From: Crocodylus rhombifer
Lineage: Eukaryota; Chordata; Crocodylia; Crocodylidae
Assembly (NCBI GenBank): GCA_038503035.1
Contig: JAVSML010019152.1
Location: 1-64,000 of the forward strand
Direction: 5' to 3'
DNA length: 64,000 nt
Shown here: positions 1 to 12,300 of the stretch, piece after piece
How positions within the stretch are numbered: the stretch's first letter is position 1
How the letters are laid out: every line of letters begins with the position of its first letter
The notes under the pieces: generated by a model
Database searches by the model: none
The model's input: the letters and a program-made list of their open reading frames with translations, nothing else
What the model was told of the DNA's origin: nothing
Program-made: the position numbers and the translations under genes

Positions 1-125
1 GGGGGGCTGTGGCACTAGTGAGGGCAGGTGTGGGGGGCACTGGGGCTATCTGCAGTGCGGGAAGGGCAGCCTGCAGGAGACCTGGGGGTTACAGATCCCT
101 GGCATGATGCCCACTGCACCCCTAG
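1..125 (+). other. DENND4B: DENND4B intron (partial)
   Basis: GC-rich sequence that ends in a splice acceptor (CCTAG, 121-125) directly before a coding exon. The donor lies outside the window. No repeat or other signal was seen in it. Confidence 0.7.
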
Positions 126-294
126 GCCATGTCCCCACCCGCCTGCCAATCTGGCAGCAGCGTGACCCTAACCGTGACCACCCCTTCACAATGAGCTTCC
201 TGGAGGCCGTGCTGAACCACGTGGGGCTGGGTGAGGTGCACAAGGCCATTGCCCTCTTCCTGGAGGCCCGGCCCCCACCCCAGCGCATGCAGAG
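126..294 (+). CDS. DENND4B: DENND4B coding exon, third from last
   Basis: The acceptor is CCTAG (ends 125) and the donor is AG|GTACCG (intron from 295). The reading frame is open throughout and encodes PTRLPIWQQRDPN and then FLEAVLNHVGLGEV. The exon ends two bases into a codon, which the next exon completes to Arg. Confidence 0.8.
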
Positions 295-784
295 GTACCG
301 TTCGCACCCCTTCCCCACCCTGGCCCTGGCTGCAACACTCCCCCGACCCCGCCAGCCCCGTCTCACCCTGTGCCCTCCCCTTCCTCCCCAGGAGCATTTA
401 CCGGGAGATCCTCTTCCTCACCCTGGCCGCGTTGGGCAAGGATCATGTGGACATCGGTAGGGGCAGGCTGGGGCAATGGGAGCAGGGAAGGGGACAGAGC
501 TGGCTGGGGTGTGGGACATAGCAGGGCTCCCTGCTCTGTCCAGGATTGGGGACATGCTGGGTGGGCAGGGGCTGCGGTATGCCCTGGCAGCAGTGTCCAC
601 TGCGCAGTCCTGATGGTCTCCCCTGTCCCCCGTAGCCGCCTTTGACAAGAAGTACAAGTCGGCCTGCAGCAAGCTGGCGGCAGGCAGCGTGGGCAAGGAG
701 GAGCTGCGGAGGCGGCGGGCACAGCCGCCCAGCTCTAAGGCCATCGACTGCCGCAAGAGCTTCGGGCACACACTGGAGTGCTAG
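126..784 (+). CDS. DENND4B: DENN domain-containing protein 4B, C-terminal end (three exons, 5' part outside window)
   Basis: DENND4 proteins are guanine nucleotide exchange factors for Rab GTPases (Rab10 for this family). The N-terminal DENN module that does this lies upstream of the window. What is visible is the extreme C-terminus: coding exons 126-294, 392-456 and 636-784, joined at GT-AG sites with consistent phase and ending in TAG at 782-784. The joined tail contains blocks such as FLEAVLNHVGLGEVHKAIAL, YREILFLTLAALGK, AFDKKYKSACSKL and CRKSFG. These match the DENND4 C-terminus as I recall it (YREI-L-LVALG, AFD-EYK, CRK-FG). The family call rests on this tail. The B paralogue is inferred from position directly upstream of GATAD2B in the same orientation. 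Compact introns of 97 and 179 bp and high GC fit a gene-dense region. Confidence 0.82.
392..456 (+). CDS. DENND4B: DENND4B coding exon, penultimate
   Basis: The acceptor follows a long pyrimidine tract (CCTTCCTCCCCAG, ends 391). The donor is ATCG|GTAGGG. It encodes SIYREILFLTLAALGKDHVDI, a segment strongly conserved in DENND4 proteins. Confidence 0.8.
636..784 (+). CDS. DENND4B: DENND4B terminal coding exon
   Basis: The acceptor is CCCCCGTAG (ends 635). It encodes AFDKKYKSACSKLAAG, a basic run, and the terminal CRKSFGHTLEC, followed by TAG at 782-784. The exon continues into the 3' UTR. Confidence 0.8.
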
Positions 785-1880
785 CACCATGGCTGCCCCC
801 TCCCCATCACACGCTGGAAGGAATTCAGGGACTGCTCTGAGGGTTTTGGGGGGGCCGGGCCAGGGGCAGGATGCTGGCGCCAACAGCAGAGTTGATACCA
901 AATCATGAGCTGCCTCTTGCCTCCCTGGGGCAGGGGCCATGCTCCTTATCCCCTGCCTCAGGATGGGGTGGGCCCTGGATCGCCCTTTCTCCCCACCCAG
1001 ATGGCACTTTAGCCTCAGTTTAGCCTGGTGGGCAGCAGCCTGCTAGCCTGGCTCTGCAGCGACGGGGGAATCCTGGCACAGCCCCCTCCATGCCTGCCGG
1101 GCCCCACTGCCCACCCCCCATGGCCCCCCCAAAGGGGGTGCGGATCCAGGAAACCGTGGGCTAGGGGAGCAGCTGAAACACTGCTCTGAGTGAAGCCCCC
1201 CCGCCCTGCCTCAGGTGGGGACAGAGGCAGCTGCACCCTCCCCTGCACTGCTGGGGTCCCCTTGCACTGTGCACTGATGGGGCAGCCCTATGCAGCCCCC
1301 TGCCTTGCCCCCCAGCTCCACGGGTGGACAGAGCAAGGCCCCGGGGCCAGACCTGGCACCTCCAGGCTGCCCCTGGCATGGCCCCATTGCCAGCCACCCT
1401 GCATGTGACACTCACACTGATAGTGAACTGGACAGACACATGGATGGGCGGCATCCAGCCCCAGCCCCCAGAGCTCTCTATTTTTGGACACTTATTTTGC
1501 GGGGAGGCGGTTTTCTCTTTCTCTGTTGTTTTTTTTTTTTTTACATTGGTGTTAATATATTTTTTTAATTTATTTATTCCCAACCCCCACACCTGCCCCT
1601 GCTTGTGCTTTAGCAGCTGTGATGCTGCCCCAGCCCCACGGCCTCCCTCCTGGAAGGGGTGGGGCGTGGGGGAGACACCCCAACCCAGTGGCCTTGAAAC
1701 CCCTCAGCTCAGCCCCCCCTTGCCTGCTTCTGCACTGGAACCCCCCCTGCGGCGGGGAAGGGGCTGGGAGAGGCTGGGTCGTGCCGGGGGCTCTCCCTGG
1801 GGCTCACATTGTGCAATACGGTGCCGCCCATATAGTGGGTTTTGGTTGGGTTTGTAAATAAAGCCGCTTCAGTATTTTTC
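785..1880 (+). other. DENND4B: DENND4B 3' UTR
   Basis: Non-coding continuation of the terminal exon. It is GC-rich at first, then has an AU-rich patch at about 1478-1580 (T12 tract and TTTATTTATT-like repeats that could act as an AU-rich stability element). It ends near a canonical poly(A) signal at 1857. The cleavage point at about 1880 is an estimate from the usual 15-25 nt spacing. Confidence 0.7.
1857..1862 (+). terminator. DENND4B: DENND4B poly(A) signal AATAAA
   Basis: Canonical AATAAA overlapping TGTAAATA, a Pumilio-type motif. T/GT-rich downstream sequence (TTTTTCTCC, then TTTGTTGTCTGTGTC at about 1900-1916) fits a downstream element. It lies about 1.07 kb after the stop codon and no earlier AATAAA was seen. 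Confidence 0.8.
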
Positions 1881-4800
1881 TCCTCCAGGCTCCTGTGCCC
1901 TTTGTTGTCTGTGTCAGGGATAGCTGCTGTGTCTGCCTGCCCTGCAGTACCCACATCTGGCTGCCTGCTGGGCACCCCCTACTCATGTCCAGACTCCTCC
2001 AAAGCCCCTCATGCCCCTTGGCTCTCAGCTCCCACTGCAAAAGCCCCATTCCTGCCCTGTTTTGGGTATGCTGAGGGGGTGGGGAGCCCCTGGGCTGTCC
2101 CCTCTCCACTCCCTGCTGGCACTTGTGGGGCAGGAAGTGCAGCCATGGGCTGTGCACACAATTGACCCCTTGTATGCAGCCGGGCTGCCCCGTGCCACTG
2201 CCCAAAGCCCTGGCCCAACATGTCTTCAGAGGCCGGGCGGCCACTCATAAAGGAGGCCTTTCTGCACAGCCAACGTGACTTCACCAGCCCCACCCTGCCC
2301 CAGGGGAACTCTTCGCTCTCTGCCAGCGGCAGCCCCTGCTGTAGCCAGTGCTGGGGTTGGCCCTGCGAGCAGGGGACCTGCTGTCAGGTTGGGGACTCTG
2401 CACCAGGTGCTGCAGCTCAGGGCTGTGGGGTTGGGCCAGGGGCTCGCTCTGGCTCCGCACAGCTCCTGCCGGCAGACCGGCACCAGCCACAGGCAGGGAC
2501 TCTAGCAGCCTGAGCCCAGCCTGAGGCTCTGGGGGTCTCAGCTCTCCTGCACCCACCAGCTGGGAGAGGGGCCAGAGTACAGTTAATTTGGCAGCATTTC
2601 CACTGCTGGGTCCTCGCCCAAAGTCCTCCCTGGTGGGGTTTGTCATTGTCCTTTGCTGGTTGCAGCAGGCAGTGGTCCCTGCCTGGGCTGGGGCTGCAAA
2701 GGTGTGGGCAGGGGGCCAGGCCAGCAGGCGGCTGTGCAGTCCAGGCTGCGCAGCCTTGGCTCAGGCCAGGCACTGCAGACTGCAGCCCTCGTGTTGAGCT
2801 GGGGCATGATGCGTCTCTGGCTCCGAGCAGAGGCCACACCAGCTGCAGGGCAGCCACAGCATCTCGACCTGGGACAGTGCTCCAAGTCATAGCTGTCTCC
2901 CATGTTCTCAGGGCGTGCACCCTTCCCTGCAAGGAGCCCCAGCACTTGAGCCAGGGACTGTGGGTGCGACCTCTAATCAGAGCCGGGCTGGGGCTGCCTT
3001 GGCCCCCGTCCCCCTTGGCTTCTCCATGCACAGCCCACGCGGGGCTCCCAGCTCCTCCTGGCTGGAGCTCAAACACACAGGGCCGATGCAAAACCAATTA
3101 CGGTGCCTTGAATGCGCTGCCACAGAGCACGGCACGGGGAAAACTGACACTTCTGTTTTTAATGGTCAGCTAACAGCGCTGCCAGCCTCCCCCGGGAGCG
3201 CTAGCCCAGACATTTTACGTTTGCTTTGCTTAATCTCTCCAGAAATAGCCCCAGGAGGAAATCAATAGGTTACGGCTTTGTTTTTCGTCCCCATGCCTTG
3301 ATTGGCCGGGATGGCTGACAAGTTCCTTGCTCCGTTTGCCTTGGCCAATCGGTGGGCATGTCTCTGCAGCAGGGCCCGTGTCAATCACCCACAGCCACCC
3401 AATGAGCAGAAGGCCGTGGAAATAAACCATAGATCACGGACAAGAAAGGCTAGAGTGTTGGCTTGACGCCATGTTTTCCACTTGGCAGCCATCTTGAATT
3501 CTGGCAGAACAGTTCATGGGCCACATATTCCTGCTCTCTGGAGTGATTTGGTTTATGACCCCAGCGGCTCCTTGGTGCCTGCAGGAAGGCGCCGGCAGGT
3601 TGCCGCCGGTCACAGGCCCAGGCTTGCGGTCAGGCCCAGCTGCACAACCCCATGCGAGTCCACAGAGAATTGGCCCAGAGAGACTTCAGGCTCTTCATTT
3701 GCAACAGGAAATTCCCTCTCCCCCTTGTCCTGCTCCAAGTCAGTGAACAAGGAGTGACGTGTGAACAGCAGCTAGAAATAGGGGGTGGGAAGGTGCTTTG
3801 TGGATGAGCCTGGTGCTCAGGGCTAGGGTTGTGGCTGTAAGCAGAGGGCAGTAATAAATGCCCAAGTTGCTCTGATGGCCCATGCCCCCTCCTCACAGGA
3901 GCGCAGGGTTGCTTCCGCATTGCAGCCGGGGGCAATTCCCAACCAGCCTGTGCTGAGGGGACACCCAAGCTCTGCCCTGTCTGGTAAGGGGGAGGTGGCA
4001 CTATGGCACCGCCCCGCCATGCTGCAGTAGCCCCTGGGACTCCCCATCATGGGCCCAGATCCTGCAGTGCCACGTGTTGTGCCACATACCGCACAGACAG
4101 CTCCTGCCCCATGCCTTGCAGGCAAAGCACGAGGCCAGAGTCTGTGGTCAAGCCAGCACCTGAAAGATGCCGTCCTGTGATTGGCACCTAGCCCCGCTAC
4201 ACACTGCTCGCACCCAGCACCACTGGGCCATGATGGGACAGTGCGACCTCCTGCCTAGGGGTTGCAATGTTGCACTCAACTAACATGTGGTGCTGGCCCG
4301 CTGTAGCATGCCAGGTGGTGCTGATTTTGGGGCATCCCATGCCAAGCTGTCAGGGCAGTCGGGTGTTGCCAGCGCGGCGCTGCCCCGTCTGGCCCCAACA
4401 AGGCATCATGTTTGACCGTGGCCGGGTTCTCAGGGCTCTCATGCCATTCGCAGCTCTCAGGGCTAGCGGGCGCTTCCCCAACCACGGGCTGGAGCTGCCT
4501 TTGCCTCTTGTCTTACAGGGCGACCCATGGGCTTTGTGGGAGGGCTGTGGGGCAGGTCCATGTGCAGCACTGGCCCTGGGGGCCCTGTGGCTGCCCACAG
4601 CTGGTCTCCTGCAGAGGCCGTGCCCTGTCCCTCCCATGTCTGCAGCCAGGAACCAATGTGGGCAGGACCGTGGCTGACCAAGGGGCCCCCACTGCCAAGG
4701 GCCCCACAGACTGGTACCCCCCGTGCCATCCTGTGGCCACATGTCAAGCCAGTGCCCTCTGACCCCACCATGCATGGGGGACCAGCCTGGCATGGATGCC

Positions 4801-4939
4801 CAGGGAGGGGCCAGTACCACCATTGTGATGGGGTGTTACCCTAGGGCAAATGGGGGCAATTAAGGTACGGTGGCCGTCAAGGGCCCAAACTCCCCTATGG
4901 CAGCAAAGTTTGCTTCTTGCCCGCCGACACATAATAGGG
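1881..4939. other. Intergenic region between DENND4B and GATAD2B
   Basis: GC-rich, with no reading frame that resembles a known protein. The first 1.2 kb shows nothing distinct. A less GC-rich block at about 3070-3520 holds CCAAT and YY1-like motifs and is listed separately. The part from 3520 to 4940 shows no recognisable repeat or gene. Confidence 0.6.
3290..3500. promoter_or_regulatory. Candidate upstream regulatory block with three CCAAT motifs and a YY1-like site
   Basis: ATTGG at 3301-3305, CCAAT at 3345-3349 and CCAAT at 3399-3403 are spaced about 44-54 bp apart, as in NF-Y-bound promoters. A YY1-like CAGCCATCTTG lies at about 3486-3496. The block sits 1.7 kb upstream of the main CpG island. 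It could be an alternative promoter or an enhancer; function is inferred from motifs only. Confidence 0.35.
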
Positions 4940-5600
4940 CCACAGGGTACCCGGATGTCGAGGCTAAGGGACCATTAAAGGCGCCCCGTGGGGCCCTCCG
5001 TAGCTCGCCATTGGCCACCTTCCACGCCTATCACCGGGCCATCCCGCCAATAGAAGCCAGAGGGCGGGAACCCGGGGGCGCCCTCCTCTTCGCACGGGCT
5101 CCCTCGTCCGTCGCTCCGGTCCGACAGCCAATGGGCGTCGTTCCGCGGGTCGGAGGGGCGGAGCGTGCGCGGCGGGGCCGCTGCCCAATCAGCGGCATTG
5201 TTTGTGGTGGTGCCGGCTGCTGCTGCCGCCGCGGCTGGTGTCTGCGGCGCGGCGCCTGCTCCGCCCGGCCCGGCGCGGCCCATTGGGGCCCGGCCCGGCA
5301 GGTGAGCGGGGGCGGGACCCGTGCGGGGAGGCAGTGGCCGGGCTTACGGGGTGGGGGCGCGTGCCGGGCCCGGCCCGGCCGGGCCGGGCCTACCCGGGGT
5401 GATGGGGCGCCCCCCCTCCCGCGTGCCTGGCGGGGCCCTGGGAGCCGGGCTCCGCTTGGCGGAGGATGCAGCGCCGGCCCCCGTGGCGAGGATAGGGGCG
5501 TCCTGCCGCCCCCCCGCACCTGAACCCCGTTTCGGGCGATCTGTGCCGTGCTCCGCGGCTCCTCCCCCCACCCCCCGGTGTGAGCGCCCCCCTCCCTCCC
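4940..5600 (+). promoter_or_regulatory. GATAD2B: GATAD2B CpG-island promoter with five CCAAT boxes
   Basis: Very high GC with dense CpG, in contrast to the CpG-poor flanks. CCAAT-type NF-Y motifs are at 5010-5014 (ATTGG), 5047-5051, 5128-5132, 5185-5189 and 5282-5286 (ATTGG). GC boxes (GGGGCGGAG near 5156; GGGGGCGGG near 5309) flank the first exon. No TATA box was seen. This is a housekeeping-type promoter, in keeping with the broad expression of this NuRD subunit. Confidence 0.8.
5195..5301 (+). other. GATAD2B: GATAD2B exon 1 (non-coding; start approximate)
   Basis: The exon ends at the strong donor CGGCAG|GTGAGC (intron from 5302). The 5' end is not defined by sequence; about 5195 is chosen just downstream of the CCAAT box at 5185-5189. 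Joining to 38317 gives GGCAG|GATGG around the start codon, with A at -3 and G at +4, a good Kozak context. No ATG was seen in this stretch. Confidence 0.6.
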
Positions 5601-8600
5601 ACAGCTCCGTCTCTTCCTTGCTGTTTGCCGGGAGGCTTTTCCCTGGCGACCCCCTGCCTGGCCCAGCGGCGTCCCCAGAGCATCTGGTTGTGCCTCCGGG
5701 CTCCCTGGGGAAGCCTTGCCACGCGTGCTTGTGCCCGTGCCCCTTCCGGCTCTCCTGGGCCGGTGTCCCTTCCCACCCGAAAACAGGGTGGGCAGGATTC
5801 CTGCTGCCGCGCGGGGGCTTGCGGCCGGTGGCCTTTCTCCTCCCTCAGCTTTGCGCCCTGCCCAGCATGTGGGTGGCATGAGCAGGCGCATCCACGCCCT
5901 TCCTATCTGGGAGGGAGGCGGTCGCCCAGGAACGCGGGGCAGGGGGTCTCCTGGCACTGGAGCATTTCCCTGCCTGGAGGGGCAGGGAGGAGCCCCTTCT
6001 TCCCCCCCAACCCCCCCCTCCCCAGTTTGCTCTGGGCACGTGCCCCTTCGTGGTGCCCAGAGGCTGAGGAAGAGGCCCGGTACCCCACAGCCTCCCATCC
6101 TCTGCTCCTTGCCAGAAACGAGGGTCTTGGCTTTGCGTGGTGCAGAGGGTGATGCTCTGGGCAAAGGGTGGATGCAGCAGAAGGCAGGAAAGATCCTGTG
6201 GATGCTTTTGTATCGATCTGCCATCTCTGTCCTCCTCCTCTCATCGCCGTCTACTTGCCTAACACCCCCCCCCCCCGCAACAGCATTTTGTATGTGTCTT
6301 GGATGCTGACAGGCTGGAGGAGGAAAGGGAGTGCGGCAGCGTGGGGACCGTGTCCTTGTTGAAGGAGTGGGAGGTTCCGACTTTTGTTGTGCGGCAGGCA
6401 GAGAGGACAATGGGGGTTTTTTTAGGGATCCTACGTGGCTGCTTGCAGCAAGTGAAACCTTTTCCTTGGCGCTGTGCAGGGAGCAATTGCTCTTTATCTG
6501 TCTAGGTGTGGTGGGAGCATTCCCCTTCTCTTGAATCTCTGCTTTCCCGGGTCCATTCTTCCTCTCCCTTCTGCTCAGGTGAATAGCACGTTGCTTTATT
6601 TCAAGCGATGCCACCCACGTGGTACTTGTCCTTTGTGCCTTAGGCCATGATTTCTGGCCAATGATTTGAGCACCGTGTAGCTCGGCACCTCTTGTGTGGT
6701 GCTGCTCATGCTAGGGGTCCGTCTTGCAGCTGCCACGTGTTCCCCTCCGTGCACAGGTGTGTGTACTCCTGGCTGTGCACAGGGTGCTCATCCTCAGCCT
6801 GCGCCTTGCCTCCAAAGCTCAGAAGGCGTCTGTGGACGGATGACCTGCCTTCTGAGTAGCTTGAGGTCTTCAATACCAAGTGGCACTTTTTCTTCGATGC
6901 TCCTTGATCACGTGGCTGCATGAAACCGAACGTAACATGCAGCAGACAGGGAACATCCATCTTTGTAAGGCTGCGGTTTGCCTTCACCTACTGTAGTCTG
7001 ACTTCCTGTTTGAGATATCTAAATGGCATCTGTGAATTTGGGTAACTGCCTTGGAGCAACTGGGTTTGTGTTAGGTTCGAAGCTGCTCAGAAAAAAAGGT
7101 GTTGCTCTTTGTGTCTACTTTTAAACACTGTTGAGAGGGGGTGGGAGAAATCACTGCTTCACTGAATTCATTAAATTTAAGGGACTCTTGAAAGTGTCTT
7201 GCCTACCCGTGTGTCTCGCTGAGAAGCAGTTATGGTCCTTGGGGTGAGGTGCCCAGAACACACATGGGGGTTAATGTGGTTGTGGACTCATTCACTTTGG
7301 CTTCTTCCACTGTTATTCACACCTCTTTTGCTGTCTCTTTAGGAAAGTTAACCGAAGCTTTAAAAATTTGACCCTGCTCTCTATTTCCCATTCCATTTTT
7401 GGTTGTGCTCCCAGTTGCTTCCTGGTCAGAGATGGATGTATACAGATGATAGGCTTAGGTTAGTGCCTCTATAAGCCTCTGGACATATAGCTGCTTTGTG
7501 TGGAATGCCAGGCTTTCTCACCAGCAGCCCCTCTGGTCCCAGGCTAGGATGAATCTTGTTTTGCAGCGTCCTGACTGAAGTTTAACTAGTCTTGGAGCAG
7601 CTTAAGCTCCAAGACTTGCTGCTATTGGAAAAAGAGCAAAGTTGGAATTGTAGCCACTCTCCAACATATCTTATTTGAATCTCATGTTTTCTGCAGCCCA
7701 GTGTGCTGTGTTGCGGAGGATGACTTCTTTTTTATATTTAAAAAAGGCGTCTGGTTCATAAAGTACTGTTCTACTTTGGGAGTTGCCAGGTGCCATCTAA
7801 AGCTGTCTTGTATAACAAGGATTGAACTTGAAGCTCTGCGTCATGTTCATATTGAGGCACAGCAGCAAAGCGTTTCTGTTGCAGTAAAAAAAAAACAACA
7901 AAAAAAACCAGATTGGCTATAAATCTAATCCCAGTGTAAGGCTATCCACCTCTTGCTCGCAAAAATTCAACCTATCAGACAATGCCACATGCAGTTGCAG
8001 TTTTATAGCACTGGATAAACCCACTGAAAGATGCATAAAAAAATATACTTCCTTTGCACAGAGCTGTAGTACATTTGTTGGTGTGGTAACCTTGCTGCTG
8101 CTGCTGTCCGTATATGTGAAGTGTGAGTGTGGTTCGGGGCTCCATTGCTTCCTTCCAGAACTGTAACTCTCGGAAGACTTCCAGCAACTCCCCCCCTCAC
8201 AGAAGGCGCAGATTTCTGGTTACTTCAGGAACAGCCTAAGGACTTGTTATCACTGTTCTGTAGGCTTGCTCCTCTCCATCAGGTTTTCATCTCAAGGGGT
8301 CTGCGCTGCATGTAAACTGCGTACCCTTTGCCCAGGATAGCCCTTTGAAACGTGCAGGGTGAGGAGCTGCCAGTCCAGAGCTGCTCTTAGTTTGTCTTCC
8401 TGGTGCGGTGCCCCAAGCAGGGTACTTGGAGAAGATGCTTCTGCCACGTTTCCCACGTTTGTTGCATCCGTTGCTCTCTCTGAAACTTAAAGTCATTGCT
8501 CTTAATCGGTTTTAAATGTCACGGTGGTAATTGGGATAATTTGGCTTGCTTAGTTATTTAATTCTTGAACTTCAGCAATTCTGTCCTTGTCACAAGGTAT

Positions 8601-8727
8601 CGAACCTTCTTTTGCTTTGCATTTGCAAAGCTAAGTACAGTGGTAAGAGAACCTGATTGGGAACTTCTGTAAGGATAGTGTTGCCAGGTGGTTATCACTG
8701 TGTATCTGTGCTAGCCACTTCATCAAG

Positions 8728-9345
8728 AATCATAGACCGGGAGGATGGGAAGGGACCTCAGGAGGTCACATTCAGTCCAACCCCCTGTTTCAAGCAGGAC
8801 CATCCCGAACTATATCATCCCAGCCAAGGCTTTGTCGACCTGGGTCCTAAATGCCTCCAGGGTTGGAGACGTCACCACCTCTCTGGGTAACCTGTCCCAG
8901 TGCTTCACCACCCTCCTAGCGAGAGAGTTTTTCCTAATATGCAACCTAAACCCCCTTTGCTGCAATTGGAGCCCACTGCCCCTTGTTCTGTCATCTGCCA
9001 CGACTGAGAACAGGCCAGTTCCATCCTCTTTTGAACCCCCACTTCAGGGAGTTGAAGGCTGCTATTAAATCTTCCTCCCCACCCCCCCCCAGTCTTTTCT
9101 TCTCCAGACTAAATCAGCGCAGTTCCCTCAGCATCTCTTCATATGTCATGTCCCCCAGCCCCTGAACCATTTTTGTCACCCTCCACTAGACTCCCTCCAA
9201 CTTGTCCATCTCCATTCTGTAGTGGGGGGCCCACAACTGGACACAGGACTCCAGATGCCGCCTCCTCAGTGCTGAATAGAGGGGATGAATCGCTTTCCGT
9301 GATCTGCTGGCAATGCTCCTACCAATGCCTCACTTTTCTAGTGGT
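8728..9345 (-). mobile_element. CR1 LINE fragment, 3' end
   Basis: Reverse orientation. It starts at the 3' tail (AATCATAG at 8728-8735) and the family's GGGAAGGGACCTCAGGAGGTC block. The minus-strand translation of 9001-8810 reads like the ORF2 C-terminus (FRLHIRKNSLARRVVKHWDR, LPREVVTSPTLEAFR). Frames break beyond about 9000, so it is an older, 5'-truncated copy. The 5' limit is approximate. Confidence 0.85.
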
Positions 9346-12300
9346 ATGGTAGCTCTATCAGTGGGGACTGCTTCTAGGTCACAGGCATTTTTAGCCACCT
9401 TGTCAGCTTTGGTTGTTGAGAGGAAGGTTATGGGCAAGTAGTGAACATCCATGGAGTTGTGTCATTTATGAATGGAAGGATGTGTATGTGAAAAAAGCCC
9501 TAGATGTTATGGAAGAGCTGGCAAACTTTTGGTGGCACATACCCATTGTAATATGTGGAGCTGTGATGCTCATCTAAGTAAGGTTTAAGGAAAATAAAGG
9601 TTTTTCCCTTCAGGAGCTGTTTCATTTGACAGTGAAATGTTGTAAGATGGGATCTCCAAGAGCTCTTGGACCTTAAGGCCTGTAAAAAGGTGAGTCTTGT
9701 TTCTGCAGCATGCCAGGGTGGTGGTGGGATTGGCTGGCCTGGATTACTAGTTTTCTCTGTTCACCTCCACTTGCACAGCATGTTAGGTGCAAGCTGGGTG
9801 GACTACCATCTTTTTACTGACAACACTATTCCCGGAGCAGCGATGTGTCTCCAGGAAAGCTGTTTGTACTGCTGCTGGCCCGGGCCCCTCTCTTCATGCT
9901 CTCCGGAGTGGTTGGTGTAATCGAGCTCCTGCCCCACCTTCTTGCTTTTGACACAGTGGAAGCGGGAGAGTAAGGTTTCAGCTTTGTCAGTGGGCCTCGG
10001 CCAGGAGCAACAAAACCTTCATTTCCGGAGAGATGCTGGTGGCCCATGGAGACAGCAAACCTTCCAGCCGCCATTCCATCTCCAGCACTGGAGGGGAAAA
10101 CCTGCGGGGAGGGGGAAGGGTTCTTTTTAAAGCTGTGTCGATTTAGTGAGTGCAATGTTTAGCTGACCTGAAACAGAGCTGTGTACCTGGTGGTGGTTCT
10201 GGCACTTTCTGGCTATTTTAAAAATAACCCAGGGTAATACTAACTCTCTTTCTCCTGCATTCCAAACTCAATAGCACATACCCATAAGGTGTCACTTATG
10301 TGGTGGACACATGAGCTGGAAAGTGTGCTTTTGTACTCATTCCCAGCCTGCTCTGAAATGGGGACTTCAAGCACAGCTCTAGAAGCGCAGCAAATTTGAC
10401 TATGACTCTGCTAATGGGGCAGAGGTTTCCGATGCATGCCCTTGGTGTGTATGCCTAGACCCCAGTTATGCATATGATTCCCCGTGCAAAGAGTCTAGCT
10501 TGAAGCCATTGGGGCTGCTTGGGGGAAGTCGAGTTATGCCTGTTTGAAAACGTAGGATTTAGCATCCTTGGTGTGATTGGGATGTTTGTGAGGTCGGGCA
10601 GGGGAGGGAGAGCTGCTTACAATTCTTGTTGTGGTCAAGGTGATTGCAGCTTCAGAGAGAGCCTTAGCCACAGTCCTGGTGTTTACCCTGTTTTCATACT
10701 AAATAATTTTGTAAGAGGGCTCTCAGCCTAGACCACCTTTCATCAAGATGTCTAAAGAGAAAAGCATGTCTTAAATCTTGGGGGGAGTGGGGAGTGTTTA
10801 ATGTCTGACTCATTAAAACAAAAGAATATTAATTTCAGGTTCCCCACTGACCCTGGACTTCTCCTGTCAATATTTTATGGTTTCTTTGGCTAAATTTTTG
10901 TTACTTTCTTTCTTGTTAAATTTCCACATAAACAGTGGAAACTGGCTGTATGGAAAGTGAGTCAAAGGCACAACGCAGATAGCATGGTGTATGTGTGTGT
11001 ATTGCTCTAATCTGTTTTAACCATCCTGGGTGCTAATTTAATGATGCAAAATCATATTTTCAGACAGAAATTTGACTCGTGGATTGATGGTATCCCTTTA
11101 AAACGGTTTTCCATATTATGACTAATGTGTTCTCCGCTTGCTTCTTGCTATCTTGCTTGTTCCAAAAACAGTGTTAGTGCTTATCCATGAAAGTGCTTTA
11201 AAGTTTGCAGAGTGCTTCATAGATGACACAGTCTCTGCTCCAGCAAGCTTGTAGCATCAATGGGAAAGGAGCATATAAAAGATGTTGGGTAATAGGATAC
11301 AACAGAAGGGTTTGTTTTACTATTGCAGCTCATTCTCCTCTCTCCTGATTTTTTTTAAGATGGTTGATGGTTTGGAGGAACTAGAGATTATAGACCTCTT
11401 GGAAAGAAAGGTATGTTTAAGGAGGAACATGGAGAACAGGGAGATGACCAACTTAATTTGGGTCACAGGGGATGGGTTGTTATGCAGATAACTAAGGCAA
11501 TGCAGTACAATACAAACTGGCTGCTCAGGGTAGAAGCATTCAAGGTATTGCTGAAATCCTTCTGAATCTGAGTAAACATTGGCATTTGGTATTCATGGGC
11601 CATATAAGTGTGAGGGTATTAGAGCAGCTTCCAAAGCTTCTGTCTAAAATTAGAATGAAGAACAGTTTTGAAATGCAGAGAAATCTATAAAGATTCTCTG
11701 CCCCCCCCCGCCATGCCAGCCTTAGCCAAGTAAGAGTCAATATGACCATTTTCTTTCAGTCCTGAAGCTAAGTCTAGGAATTCTGCACAGCCACATCCAT
11801 TTTGATTTATGTTTAATGGAGACATTTCATTTTCACCGTGGTGGTGGCTGTTTCCAGTGACAGGGTGTTCCTGACAGTCTCCCCAATGACTTGGTGGTTT
11901 AATAGTTGCTTGGGATGTTGGCTACTCCCCCCCCCCCCCCAATTTTTTTGGAACATGGTTATTTTCTTGGGCATAAATTGTGTATTCCATGATATTGAGG
12001 ACATGGTCCCAGTGCTAGTCTGGAGATGATCCTCATTTGCACAGCCCACCAACAATGTCCATGGGACCTGCCTAATTCCTGAAGGTTGAAGCACCCTACT
12101 GCATGATTGAGAGTTGCAAGGGGTGGGGATGGGGGGATACATTAAAAGAACATTAATGTTGCATCAGAAAACGAAAGCCACAGGAATTCTCAGTTAGGGA
12201 TGAAATGAACTGTGTCTCCACCAGTACCTCACATGACAGGGAGCATTAAGAAAGGAGGGGAAGGTGCCCTGTTGTGCAGAGGCATTGGAGGAGATGTGGT

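Noticed and set aside
4870..5523. 217-codon plus-strand open frame through the promoter and exon 1 donor
   Set aside because: It runs through the exon 1 splice donor and is Arg/Gly/Pro-rich, as expected from CpG-island composition.
5031..6614. 527-codon minus-strand open frame across the GATAD2B CpG island
   Set aside because: Stop codons are rare in very GC-rich DNA. The translation is low-complexity Pro/Arg/Gly with no recognisable domain, and it is antisense to the promoter and exon 1.
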